The notes under the pieces: generated by a model
The model's input: the letters and a program-made list of their open reading frames with translations, nothing else
Told to the model about the DNA's origin: nothing
Database searches by the model: none
Shown: in pieces, positions 33,236 through 45,819 of the stretch
Numbering within the stretch: position 1 is the stretch's first letter
How the letters are laid out: every line of letters starts with the position of its first letter
Source of the DNA: Phycomyces blakesleeanus NRRL 1555(-)
Taxonomy: Eukaryota > Mucoromycota > Mucoromycetes > Mucorales > Phycomycetaceae
Assembly (NCBI RefSeq): GCF_001638985.1
Contig: NW_017265138.1
Span: forward strand, 372,001-436,000
Reading direction: 5' to 3'
DNA length: 64,000 nt
Position numbers and translations under genes: made by a program

Positions 33236-34890
33236 ATACATTTCTTTCTTCCTTATAAAAAAGGTTCACTTCTAGACCTTGTCTGTTTATAGTTCTTGCA
33301 GGTTACACTATATTGTTGTGCACAAAAATAAATAAATAGCTAATGTCTGGTCTGCGATGAAAGCTGCTTGTATTAGAGTAAAGATATGATGAGTACCCAT
33401 GATATACCAAATCTATATTTTGTATTTTTGATCTTTCCATTCGCAGGTTTGTAATGTAGAGAAGTAATCCTCGTGATCTACAGATTACAGTATCATTGCT
33501 ATATCCACAAATACGTATATATATATACTGAGAATTGTAAGGTTATAAAGAAGTAAAGTACTTTTTGCGCTGTGATCAATAAAGGTTTATTCAGGGTAAC
33601 GTTTTGTAATTTCAGTGTATGTGTATGAGAGATATGCATATATTTTTTCCTCGAATGTTTTTTACATATTTATTAGCACAATCATTGTGACACTGTTACT
33701 TACATAATAATTGATCTGATACCGCTAAGCAATCACATGGTATACTTGTTTATTACACTGAGACTTTTGTGATAAACAGCATAGGGTAAACATGATGAGT
33801 AGAGGAAGAGAGAGAGACTACTAACAATTATAACTGTGCAAGTAAAATAAAGGTATATATCGTGTTTTGGGGTTTATTCGACACAAAAAGTCAATACTTA
33901 TGACATTTATGACATTTCTACTTGGTATCCTTATCAACCAGTACTGAATTTCCATTATGTTAATTAGTTAGTCAATTATACGCTACACTATAGTAAATTA
34001 ATGAAAAAGGGGGGAGGCGACTTTAGTGGGATGTCCTTGCAAGCTTTTTGGGGTTTTAAGGGCCGTTTTAAGGTTGAGTTTTGATTAAGCACTGTTTTTC
34101 TTCTTTTTCTTTTAATATATACACAAGAAAGATTTAGAAAGCTATGATATGTTTGGGTCAACGAGTGGTTTGAAGACGTATGCAACGTATCACTAAGAAT
34201 ACGCTACTCTTATACTCTACCCGTGTCATTTCTCATGTATCATATGGCTATGGTGATATGATTATGCTACGGATATGATATGGATAAAACATATAATACT
34301 TATGGTCAAGTATATTGATAAGGATAAAGTACAATCAGATCAAGTCTATTCTAACGCTTTTTCTTAAAAAAAAATGTGAGAAATAGCTATATATAAGCTC
34401 ATGTGATATGTGAATAAACAAAATGGTGGTTTTTTGACGGTAATCAAGGTTTTGCAATGTTAACACTCGTTTCTATTATTCATCTAAATTGGGCATACAA
34501 ATACCATTGCGCACAACATGTGCGAGATTAAGCCATTGACTTGAAGATTATTTTATATATATAAAGAGAGAGAGAGAAAAACCAAACATAAGTCATATAC
34601 AGAGGCGTTTTACTATGACATTAATGGTTTGAACAATTGAAACTTATATGACTAGTATAATATAATATTCGGTTCACCTTATAAAGTTGACTCTAATACA
34701 CGATACAAAAGAGGTATATAATACTCGGTTTGATATCGACTGAATTGAATTGAATTCGATCGTATGAGTGCTAATACTAATAATATACATACTTCTTTGG
34801 TACTGTTGTTTCGTGATATAGCAAATGAAGTTTTTTTGTAGATCCTGGCTAAGTTGAGTTTTGTAACGATACTGAAGATATCCGTGCGGC
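33236..34890. other. Intergenic region
   Basis: About 1.65 kb of AT-rich DNA between the CACTA element and the 3' end of the Hir3-like gene. The sequence expected for the rest of a full-length Hir3 was looked for on the minus strand and not found. Confidence 0.5.
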
Positions 34891-35800
34891 TTAATACATG
34901 GTCACCTCATCTTCACTATCATCACCATAATTGTCGCCTTGATTGATAAATATATCCATATCCCTCTCTTTGTCGATCTCTTTTCGAAGCTTTTTCCCAA
35001 CTGGCCAATGTGGATATTTGGGAAGAATAGAGTCGATATAGAATGTACATTCAAAAATATTGCCAATCTTGAAAGCCGCCTGATTAACATATATATATAT
35101 ATTAATAATAAAAATAATAAAAATTCTAGATAAAGTATTACACCCAGACTATCCCACACCTAAATACATACATGTATTTATGTGTTTATGTGTTATATGG
35201 TATATATTGTGGTAATGTACTTACAGTGCAGATACCATCAAGGCATCTCCACATATTTGGAGATATGAAACTGAACTGGATCTTTTCCAGGAATACTTTG
35301 TTAGTATTGTCAAATACAAATGGTTTTACATCATCAATGACAGAAAATTCAATAGTTTTTGGGAACCCTAGCGTAGCAGACAATCCTCTCTGATATGCCT
35401 TTAGCGCTACTTTTTTGCAGTCCAATTGGAGCGACAAGTCTCCTACTTTGCACCAAACTGTGGGATCTGTTGGATCTGTACCCAAAGCCTTGTGAAAATA
35501 TTGGAGTAAGAATATAAGCAACAACAAGAAGAACAATAACATAATCGCCCAATTGATATTTTTCATGTATACCTATCTATATTTCTTTATTCCTTTCTTT
35601 TAACACACAAACCTTTAAGTAAAGTTTGATGGCTTTCTTTCCAATTGAACTTTCTTTTGGATTGGATACGTTGTATTCTTCTTTTAGGATTTCTGCATAG
35701 TTTTTGTAGGTCAAGTAAGGCAAATTATTTCTCAATAGTTCTCGACTTGTTTCTGTCTGGAATTCATCCTTAATGTTAAAAGAAATATTCGCACGCACAC

Positions 35801-35861
<61 letters not shown>

Positions 35862-36407
35862 GGGCTCCACTTTAGTAAATTGCCTATTTTTTTTATTTGT
35901 ATATTTGTATATTTTTTATGTGCACACTCACAAATACATATACATATATACATATAGCATTGCAATGTGAGCGAACGAATATGCGGGCGTGGGCGTGTGT
36001 GTGTGTGTGCGTTATGTGTTTGAGGGTGTAATTTCATTGATGTGATTTTGAATCTTACTTTGAGAGATTCCAAACTTTTCATATCATTGGTCAATATTTC
36101 TTGATATAGTTGCTTGGCTTCATCATGCTGTTTGGTCTGATGTAATAAGAGAGCTCGATTGTAGGTTCGAACAAGTTTCTCAACCTAAATTGAGAATAAA
36201 GATTTATATACACACAATTACTTGTACATTTATAAAAATAAAAAAAGGTAATGTAGTTTGTAATGATGATGATGATGATAATACTAGTAATCAAAGGTGT
36301 TTATTCATTTCCTTTATTGCTGAGATTTGGTCAAGACACGTTACTTTAAGTTCTGCTTCATTTCGACTTTCTACAGCATCGCTTTGATTAAGTACAGTCC
36401 ACCGTAA
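34891..36407 (-). CDS. HIR3-like: Short Hir3/CABIN1-like TPR protein (N-terminal part only)
   Basis: Related to Hir3/CABIN1, a subunit of the HIR histone H3.3-H4 chaperone complex. Six exons (minus strand) are in phase: 36407-36345, 36184-36059, 35768-35613, 35488-35225, 35159-35142 and 35079-34891, 271 aa. The frame matches the family's N-terminal TPR region: LRWTVLN, YNRALLLHQTKQHDEAK, LTYKNYAEILKEEYN, DPTDPTVWCKVGDLSLQL, MWRCLDGICT and FECTFYIDSILPKYPHWPVG. It then stops after an acidic tail (DDSEDEVTMY), whereas the family exceeds 1,000 aa. There is also an extra segment of about 35 residues inside the TPR at TIEFSVIDDVKPFVF. The first exon is uncertain; an ATG at 36599 directly followed by GT could be a one-codon exon. 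It may be a truncated duplicate. Confidence 0.72.
35804..35861. repeat. (GATA)n microsatellite
   Basis: About 14 uninterrupted tetranucleotide units in the intron between exons 2 and 3 of the Hir3-like gene. Nearby lie a (GT)n tract at 35996-36010 and, in the 5' flank, TATC/TATG-rich repeats at 36540-36595. Confidence 0.95.
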
Positions 36408-39086
36408 CTGTAATTATATATATGTGTATGTGTATATGTGTACATATAAATAGATAGGATCATATTATTAATAAAGTCAAAGAAAGGCTTGTTTTTTTAT
36501 TGCTTATCAATTATATATATATATACGTGTGTATGTGCTTCTGTATGGGTATGGGTATGAGTATGAGTATGTATCTATGTATCTATGTATCTATACCATT
36601 ATTTATGTTCTTCTTAAATAGTAATAGTAATATACAGAATATACAATATTGTATTTATGAGATTTGACAATAAACAAGTAAGAAATTATATAAATTCTTT
36701 ACGAGCCAATTGAAATATAGGTATATATATATGAGGTAGACAGGCGTCTTCATAGGGACTGTTTTAAGAAGAAATAGCCACGGCTACAAAGAAATCCCTA
36801 TTTGTGTAAGTTTATTTGAATGCTTTATTCTGATAAAGTAAAAAAAAAAGGTTTGCCACTAAAACAAAGAAGGAAATGATTCATATAACAATTTAATGAT
36901 TTGGCTCAAATGAAGCAGTAATAATAGCACCGGTGTGGAGTGAGCTTTTATTTATTTCATATTTTGTATGCTCATCTTTTAACATTTATGATAATATTTC
37001 TTGCTCAAGTCTTTTATATACAGTTAACAATTTAAGTATTTACTACCCGTTTTCATTGCCTGTTTGAATTAATAGTTGGAGGTTGGCTTTTGTAGACTCT
37101 GATGTTATGCCATAATATTCAGTCCCTCACTTTACATACTTCTCTACCGCCTATCTCAATTGGGTACACAATTACCATCTTCTACTATATTTGCGAGAGT
37201 AATTCATTGACTTGTGTAAAAAAAGATGTTTCAATTTCAGTTTTTCACATTTCTTTGGTCTTATTGTAGTTCAAAATAAGGATGTACCTTTCAATATCTT
37301 ACTCTTTTCCAACTGTTTCTTTTTGAACAAATACAGTTCTAGACATGTATTATTCTCTTGTAATGTTAGTCAAGGTAAACTTGGAATTATAGCACAATAA
37401 TGATAATACTAATATCAAAGAATAATAGGAATTAATAGCCAAAAAATAATGGTAACATTCATTTGATTATAAGTCTTGTATTTACTATGATTATCACCAT
37501 CATCTCAAGTCAAGTCAACAACTTCCTCTGTAGATTATGTCAATTAAACTATATTTATTACACTTTGATATAAGAAGCTTTTACACCAATATTTGTGTTT
37601 TACACCAAAGAAAAAAAAAGCATAATATTTTTTAAATTAGTTTTTTTTTTTTTAAATTTAATTTAATTTTAATTTTTTTACCTCAGCAGTTTGTCTAAAT
37701 TTGAATGTTTTATTTTATTGTGTTTGATTATTGTTTTCTTTAAACAAATCTGAAGTTCAAATATTGGGTTGTGCGATGGAGGTCCACAAATCAACCGACA
37801 GAGATATAGGGATGCGAAAGCAGTGATTGATCATTATAATTATACTTACGATAATATGTCTTGGTGGCTGTCCAATTGATTTCTTTCAATATTCACTTTG
37901 GCACCAATAAACTATTCGTTATCTGTGCACATCTTATTTTTCCAGCTGGTCCTAGGCCGTTGACTGCAGAGGTTTCACTCGGGATATGGAACATCTAGAG
38001 AAGAGTCAGACCTGCGGAGCTGAACGGAAAAGATGTATGTGGTGTATCAGAACCATGAACAAAAAGGTACAGCTAAAAAAATTAAAAATAAAATAGACAG
38101 GTAGAGAGAGAATTGGAGAGGTGTACATGATTGATATTATTGGTTTTAAATGCTTTGCTATTACCAAGGTTTCTCAAGTGTTCCTGTAACCTGGCCACTT
38201 GCTGACTAGAAAAGGAATTAAGTAAAAGGTGTGTTTCATTAAAGTGATAGTAATGGTCATTTGTTGATACAGGTACCGTCGTATGTTTTCTACTTTGATA
38301 TCAAAAGAGAATATATATATATATATCGATTAATCAAATACTTTGATCAGCAATTCCTGTTTTCTTTCTTTTTTCCGAAAATAGAGACAGAAAGACAGCA
38401 ATAGTTCTAGAGACAGAGAAAAGGTAAAAGAGGGTAGGGCACCTCAAATTTGCGCATGGGGAGTGTCTCTAAATGGATATATCCAGGGTGCGATGTCTCG
38501 CCTTTCCAATGAGGATAAATCTTTGTCAGTTTTGGCCCATATTTTTATTTTATTTTATTCTGTCTTTTATGGCTGTTGTATTTATTTTTATCTCTATTTT
38601 CCGAGAGTAACATAAAACTCTATTAACATTGATTGGATAATTAATAATAATAGATATTTACATAAATGATCGACCCAAAGAGACGAGAACTAACAGGATC
38701 TGCCATTAAGCAGTATATTAGATAAATCATATAAAATTTAAAATTTAAGATATATATATATTTGGACAAAAGATAGGACTTTTGGTTATGCTACATGTGT
38801 TGCGATGCCAACCTATGATGACAGCCACCTCCTCGCTTTGTCTACTCTTTACTGCCAATGGTGTGTGTATATATGTGTGTGTAGGAGAATGGATCTGGTT
38901 CTACATTGGTGGTACGGCACCATGAACGTTTATATTCAATCTCCTTTTAAAGATAATTTTTTGAAAAATACTTTAATAAGTACTGTGAGAATCAACATCT
39001 TGAGTGGGTCTAACTTCAACCACCTTCTTCCCCTCCCCTTCCTTTACTCTACCTTCCCTTACCTTCCTTTTTATCAACGCCCTTGA
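36408..39086. other. Intergenic region
   Basis: About 2.7 kb, very AT-rich (for example 37611-37682), with several AT and GT microsatellites. No coding region was supported. The last 75 bp before 39087 are strongly pyrimidine-rich and probably form the promoter/5' leader of the glycosyltransferase gene. Confidence 0.5.
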
Positions 39087-41613
39087 ATGGCCCCTCCCCC
39101 TCCTAACTCAGTCGACGGCTCTTTCTTTGGAAATACCTCCTGTCCTACATATCGCCGTGGATCCTTAACGACTTCTCTCATGGCCGTCCCTATGCACTAC
39201 AGCCACAGCCACAGCCATAACAACCACAACCACAACCACAACCATTCCAAGACTCAAACCCATCGCCAACCCTCAGCTTCCCTTATTTCCAGACTTCGAC
39301 AACCTTTCTTTAGATCCGATAAACGCTGGAGATGGTGGCATGCTCTCGCAGCCCTTCTTGTCTTCCTTGGACTTGTTGAACTAGTAGCCCTTATGACAGG
39401 ATGGGCTCTTCTACAAGACGATATTCAACCTGGGCGGATAGGTAAAATAAAATAAAATAAATTATTACTATTTTTCTGGTGTAGCCTAGACCTTACCAAA
39501 TTAGAGCATTTTACCTAAATTCTGTTTTATTATTTTTTATTTATTTGTCTAATATTGGATCTAATTGTTCATTTCAAAAAAAAACTCATTAGCCGTGCGC
39601 CAATACCCAGCCATGTCTTATCGACACCTAAACACCTCTGCACCAATTAACCTTTCGTCTGACACCGTTGTATTTCACATCACTGAAGAGTTTGGCTTAG
39701 CTAACACTGGATCTCTCGGTGCGGCTGTTACAGCATTGGCTGCTGCTCAACAGAAATCTGGCCTCGCTCAAGTTTCTGTCGTAATGCCCTTTTATTCATT
39801 TCTCAAGAACAAATACACCCTCAAACGTAGTGCGGACTTAATCATCGATATTCGTGACAAAGATAATCGACCCGTGCCAATAGAGTTCCGTGTCTGGAAA
39901 ACAGAACATGTGTTTGCCACCTCACCAAACGCCACCTCAACCACAAGTATTCCTCTCTATTTGATCGGCCCTGGAAATAGACCCCCGTTCAGCCAGGCCT
40001 TCCGTGCCAAAAATGCACTTCATATCAACTCTCCCCAAAAAGGTCTTCCACGAGAATGGAGAGATCAGTATTTTGGAAAGGCAGCAGCAGCATTTGTGGC
40101 TCACCGCACATCCGCCATGGACGAGGTTTCGCTATTTGCACCCATGGAAACAGTCGCGCGTGTGGATGTAGTTCATTTACACGGAGCAACAACTGCCTAT
40201 GCTGCAAAACACATGCGTGACCGACGTGATACTAACCAACTTGGCCCCAAACCCCCTGTGTTTGTATACACACTACATGAGTACAACCGTGAGCTGCAGC
40301 ATGCCCATTCGATAAACAGCGTACAAAAGTTCCTCGACGACCCAGCCTTGTTTGTCAATGCACGAACTTCTAACCAGAACAAAGCTTTCCTGCAGCGTGC
40401 TCGCCAGGTTATCGAATCCCAAAGCTACACACACAACCAACGGGTTTTCCTGTCTGGACTTGCGGTGGCTTCGGCAGATATGGTAACTGTGGCAAGCCAG
40501 TCAATGGCATCAGACATGGTCCAGGGTATTCTTGACGTGCCAATGAAGGAAATGATGATGGACAGTCTTTTGTTAAAGGCCCAGAACCGGCGTTTCTTCG
40601 GTGTCTCCCACGGCATCAACTTTGACAACGTCAGCCCATTTACCCACCCTAAGCTTATCCAACGCGGCCTCTCTTTCCCTAACCATGCCCTGAACTTAAT
40701 CCAGCAACAGTCTGTGCCTGCGCGCCAAACGGCCCCTACACAACGCTCCCAATGGACCCTTGGAGCATCCCCTAATGATTTTGTTAGTACATCCAAAGAC
40801 AGAGCAAAGCGGTTCTTGGTCCGTCGCAAGCTGCTCAGTGAAGAAGATTCCAAACGCCCGATGGTTTTATTCACCGGCACATTCCACTACAGCAACGGAG
40901 CTGCCAGCTTTGAGGAAGCGGCCATTTACTTCCAGAAATACAACATGCGTCTCGTGCTGCTCGGCCAGCCTGGCGATTATCCCTTTGAAAAGCTTGAAGC
41001 GCTTCAGGCCAAGTATCCCGAGACTGTCCTCATTCTCGCAACACCCAAAGAATACCGCCAATGGTCCGTACTGTGCCGTGCCGCGGCCGATGTTCTTTTT
41101 GTACCTGGCCATCCTGGCACCAGTCTGAGTGCAATTGAAGGCATGTTATATGGTGCTTCTGTTCTTTCCACCGGCTCTGGAAGTCTGCGGGATATTCTGA
41201 TTGATCGCCCTGTCTGGAAAGAAGAACAAAACCAAGAAAACGAATTCAAACGTGATATTCGCATCATGCGCAACAAAGAAACAAAGATTCCAACTGTAGC
41301 CAGCTTAGAACACTTCAATGCCTATCTATTCGATGACAAAACCAAGACCAGTCTTGAGAAAGCTATTTTCGATCTTAGCAACGACCTTGCAAAGACCACC
41401 GAAAGTAAGGCACTTCGCGAGGAGTACTGTCTACGCATGATCCATAGTGCTATGGCCTTGGATTGGGAACGCCCCCAAGGTCCAATGGAGGAATACATGC
41501 AAGTTTACGAAGTAGCCCTTCTGGACCGTAAACTTCCCTCCCTCACCCAACACGTGGTTGAAGAAGAAGAGTTTGTGCTGAACCGCTTGATGCTTCAGGA
41601 TCAGCAGTTGTAA
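39087..41613 (+). CDS. Membrane-anchored GT5-like (glycogen/starch synthase-like) glycosyltransferase
   Basis: A type II membrane protein with a lumenal glycosyltransferase domain resembling the GT5 glycogen/starch synthase fold. Two exons, 39087-39441 and 39593-41613, give 791 aa. The cytosolic tail is rich in His and Asn (HSHSHNNHNHNHNHS, residues 40-54) and basic near the membrane. One transmembrane helix lies at about 85-109 (WHALAALLVFLGLVELVALM). The catalytic region starts with VFHITEEFGLANTGSLGAAV, the counterpart of the starch-synthase KTGGLGDV loop, followed by VSVVMPFYSFLK, YTLHEYNRE, VSHGINFDN and MVLFTGTFHYSNGA. The acceptor/donor-site segment is VPGHPGTSLSAIEGMLYGAS. Localisation to the Golgi or cell surface and the polymer made are inference. 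Confidence 0.85.
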
Positions 41614-43034
41614 AAAAAAAGGCTTCTTCTTCCACAGCCTAGGCACGATAGACTCCTTTGTTTTTTCTTTTATATTAAAAAAAAGACTTGTAGGCATATA
41701 GAAGACTGTAATTTTCTTTATTATTTCATCGCTTTCTATATAATCTTTATTTCTTTGTTGTATCATAGCAAACCATTCATTCACTTTCTGATCACTTTTT
41801 CTTCTTCTTTTTATCTCTATCTCACACACACACAAACTTTCATCTCTATATTTATTTTATTTTTTTGCTGATTTACAGTAAAAATTTCCATTCATTTATA
41901 CTTTCAAAAATATAGTATCAAGACTACCAAGTCTATTTCCTTGGCCTTAAACATTAATATCACTTGTATGTGTGTATAATTAGTGTTCAATTGGACAACA
42001 GTGTTGCGAATTTAACTGTATGCCAAGGAGTTGTTTATCACTTGTTGTCATATTTTAACAACAATAACAAAAATCTATATATATATTCTGGTTTGATAGA
42101 ATCTTTGTCTAGATGATTGCCACAAAACAAGTTTAAACAAACAGGATTTTATCAAATATATATATATATTTGTATTATTGAAATCTTGTTTAATAGATAA
42201 TCCTGCAGCAAAAGAAGGAATAATTTTTTTGTTGTTGTATACAAAACCCCTCCCAATCCTCAAAAGGAAAGCTCAGGAAAAGATGTTTGATTCAATCGGT
42301 ATTGATATACAAACAAATAAATATAAAATATAAACAGGGAGATAGAGGTGTGAATCATTAGTAGATCTTGTATAATTTAATTGTAAATCAATATCTTTAA
42401 ACAGTTAACGTGTATATTTATATGTAAAGGAGGAGGAAGAGGGGGAAAGGCACGTTTGTAAGTTGAAAATGCATTGCGTATTAACATTTAATAGCAAGCA
42501 TCTTAATTTCTTGTTAATCTTTAAATGCAACACACAGCCTTGTACAGCTGCTACTTGTATTTACATCATAAAATCCAAATATTTGTATGGTCACTATATT
42601 TAACCAAGATAAAATAGATTTACTCCTATGGTCTGTTAAATAAGAAGAACACAAGAACACTTGAGGGGTGCAAAAGTTTCTCAGCTGTCACAGAGGATAT
42701 CTAACAAGATAAACTGTAGGCTGTAAATGCATTAACAAAATACACATAAAAAAATCCTCCGTTTATATTATTTTTTGTGTGTACTTTAGAAAGCAGTGAT
42801 AAAATGTAAGAATATTATGTACATAGTTTTAAGTAAAAAAAAAAGGTTGACACAGCTTCAGAATAGCCGTTGATTACTGTACTTTGCATTTAAAAGTGAT
42901 CAGCTTTGTATATGGAATTTTTTAAAAAAGGAAAATGAAATGCAACTGGTATATGGAGGGTTATCCTTTCGAAAGAACATTGGCACTAAAAATAACCATG
43001 GGCTGATATCTTGAGTGAGATGATGAATCTATAG

Positions 43035-43066
<32 letters not shown>

Positions 43067-44328
43067 CATTAGCTAGTTTGAGAACAAATGCAGCTTAAAT
43101 TACAAGGAACGAAGAAGAGTCTATCAAATCTACAAACCACCAATTCTTTGTTAATAAGACTATCTTTAAAGACATCATGAAACGACTTTGTAGATCAATA
43201 AAGGTAAATGGTATCTGAATCGTGTGGCTGTAACTCAAAACAAAACAGAAATAAATAAGAGAGCCAAAAACAACCTTAATAGTTACATTTGTGATATATT
43301 GTCTCAATGAAAGCAATACCCAATATTCACAAAAACATTAACATTTTTACACATATTAATCAAGGTTCACACGACCTTATTTTTCGTACAAAAAAAAAGG
43401 CATCAGCAAATATACGGTTTATGAGAATAACATTTGCTTTCTAAAACTGAAAAAAAAATTATCTTGTAGAGTTCTTGTTGAAAGCATTTGGAAGACTTTA
43501 CAATACTTCTTTATCAATACAAAAAATAATTTATCATTATATATATCATGCTTAATATCAAAAGATATATTTCTTGATCAATAATTTGTAACAAATAGAA
43601 AGAGAGGGGGCGTTTCTTTTAATTCCATCAGAATATTGAGTACAATAGCGGTAGATAATCAGTTGGTTTGTTTGTGGGTATAAATAACTGTATGTATGCT
43701 ATATAAAAATAGATGTCATGTTTGTATCCACATATATCTGCATATATGCATCAACATTAATTCTAAATGTATGTTGTACCCAGCGCATTTGGCTATAACT
43801 TTATTACAGCTACACACGCGGTAATTGTATTTTCTGGGTAACGAAAATTTTCTATCTGCATTTTCTTTGTATTCTTTATCACTGTTAAACTTGTTCTAGC
43901 TCTTTACTAGATTCACCCTATCCAAAAAAAATTGCCACAGATTACTTTTGATCAAATTATAATCAGCTTGGCCTGAATACATACATAAATATATGCTTGT
44001 ACAAATAGATAAAAGTAATTTTTGCTATATACATGTATACAGTCGTTAATATTCAATATATACTCAAGTAACTCTATAACATGGCGTATGTTTCAAATAT
44101 CTTAAGAATAATCATTATTTTGCTTTCTTTATAAAAGTACAGCATTGAATTTATGGAAACCTTTTTCTAAAAAAAAAATATAACATAAAAAAAATTGGCC
44201 TTTTGGTGGTGTTGCTGGCATTATTAAACATCCGACCGGAAGAGCACGTGACTCTCTGCGAGCAGTGGCACTTGGAAAAGCGCCCAAAGGACAATGAACG
44301 CTCCCTCTCTTTCATCACATAGACAAGG
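41614..44328. other. Intergenic region
   Basis: About 2.7 kb of AT-rich DNA with no supported gene. It contains a (TTA)n microsatellite at 43036-43066 and, near its right end, a short GC-richer stretch (44231-44320) with a palindromic CACGTG at 44244-44249 that lies in the uL24 promoter. Confidence 0.5.
43036..43066. repeat. (TTA)n microsatellite
   Basis: About ten perfect TTA units in intergenic DNA. Confidence 0.9.
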
Positions 44329-45210
44329 ATGAAGTACTCTGCTGGTAAGATTAATAGCCAATCCAGAGAAGGGATAGAAGTGGATGTATCTAGATACATA
44401 ATTGGACGGTCTGGATGGACAATATATTACACAAATCGAAAATCGATACATGACTTGATTATGTCATATACCATTGATGACCAACAAAAAATAAGAACAC
44501 ACGCACCCACGTACATGCATACAACTTTTTTTTTAAAAAAAAATCCCAAAATTTTCATTGTCAATCTTCAACGCAATATACAACGAACGAACGCATACAC
44601 ACGAATGGACAAGACCAATAAAAGAATGAATCAAAGAGGGATGACTTTGATTGTTAATCATCCATCCTCTTCTCAATAGACGTCAGCTCCGACCGTAGCA
44701 AGAGCCGCAAGGCCCACTTCACCGCTCCCTCTAGCATCCGCCGCAAGATCATGAGCGCACCTTTGTCCAAGGAGCTCAGAGAGAAGCACAGCGTAAGGAC
44801 TTGCGGGAATCGATATTTATATAAAAACTCGAATGGAATGGAATGATTGATAGATGGATGAATTTACTTAGGCTCGCTCCATCCCTGTCCGCAAGGATGA
44901 TGAGGTTATGGTTGTCCGTGGTACCTACAAGGGTCGTGAGGGTAAGGTCGTCCAGGTCTACCGCAAGAAGTGGGTTATCCACATTGACCGTGTCACCCGC
45001 GAGAAGGTTAACGGTGCCACCGTCCCCATTGGCATCCACCCCTCCAAGGTCGTTGTTACCAACCTCAAGGTTGACAAGAGCCGTCAGGCCATCCTTGACC
45101 GCAAGAACAGCGCCTCCAAGAAGAACGCTATGGAGCAGGTAAAGAATAATGAAATTTAAGATGTAAATTCAGGGAATCCAATGCTGACTTTATTTCTCTA
45201 TTTGTAGTAA
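44329..45210 (+). CDS. RPL26: Ribosomal protein uL24 (L26e), large cytosolic subunit
   Basis: A 60S subunit protein near the peptide exit tunnel, with a KOW motif. Exons 44329-44344, 44680-44792 and 44872-45138, plus a final exon holding only the stop codon (45208-45210), give 132 aa. The N-terminus [19 protein letters not shown] and the blocks [48 protein letters not shown] and [16 protein letters not shown] match the family closely. The first exon is only 16 nt and is followed by a 335-nt intron, the longest intron of this gene. If the last intron is retained the frame continues six codons to a TAA at 45157-45159, so the C-terminus may be MEQ or MEQVKNNEI. Confidence 0.95.
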
Positions 45211-45819
45211 ACACAAACACAACTTCTTTTATGTATGTGTATGTGTGTGCATGTGTATGTGACTGAGATGACTCTCTTTCTTTCTTTCTCTTTCTCTCTA
45301 CCTCTCTTATTCTCTCCTTTCTTTCTTTTTTTGGATTTTTCTTATTATTTTCTTAATACAAAAAATAATAATAAAAAAATAAAAAATAAACAAAGATGCG
45401 CTTCTTTAAGATGGACTTCTTCTTCTTCTTTATGATCCCGACTATACTTTTGATTTTGTATTGATATAATGAAATACTATTGGAAAAGACTGATATAGTT
45501 GTGATCGACCAATGGTTTTGTTGTAATTCGTGCTGATGGTGTCTTGTTCCTTGGAAACTATCTGACAGACATGTAAAACCAACAAATGTTGAAATTTCAT
45601 GTGACAAATCCACGGTGGGGAAGGACAAGCCCCGCATTTCAGTCAGCGTGATTCTGCTGACTTAGCTCAAATGAATTACACTTGAGGCGGAGGTTTTCCC
45701 GGTCAAACAGGCCTGCTTTTTATACCTATAAACTTCTATTCAATTTTTCCCCATCTTTTTCCTTCTTCTTCTCCTTCTTCCTCTTCCTCTTTCAGGACAC
45801 CTGTATAACATAAAACATA
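45211..45819. other. Intergenic region
   Basis: 3' flank of uL24, with CT-rich and A-rich tracts, and the promoter of the acyl-CoA synthetase gene, ending in a CT-rich leader (45750-45795). A 22-codon frame at 45395-45463 (MRFFKMDFFFFF...) has no support. Confidence 0.5.

Noticed and set aside
44219..44330. Coding-like GC-richer stretch upstream of uL24
   Set aside because: No conserved frame; best explained as the promoter and leader of the ribosomal protein gene.
45395..45463. Hydrophobic 22-codon frame MRFFKMDFFFFF... after uL24
   Set aside because: Arises from CTT-repeat sequence; no family match.
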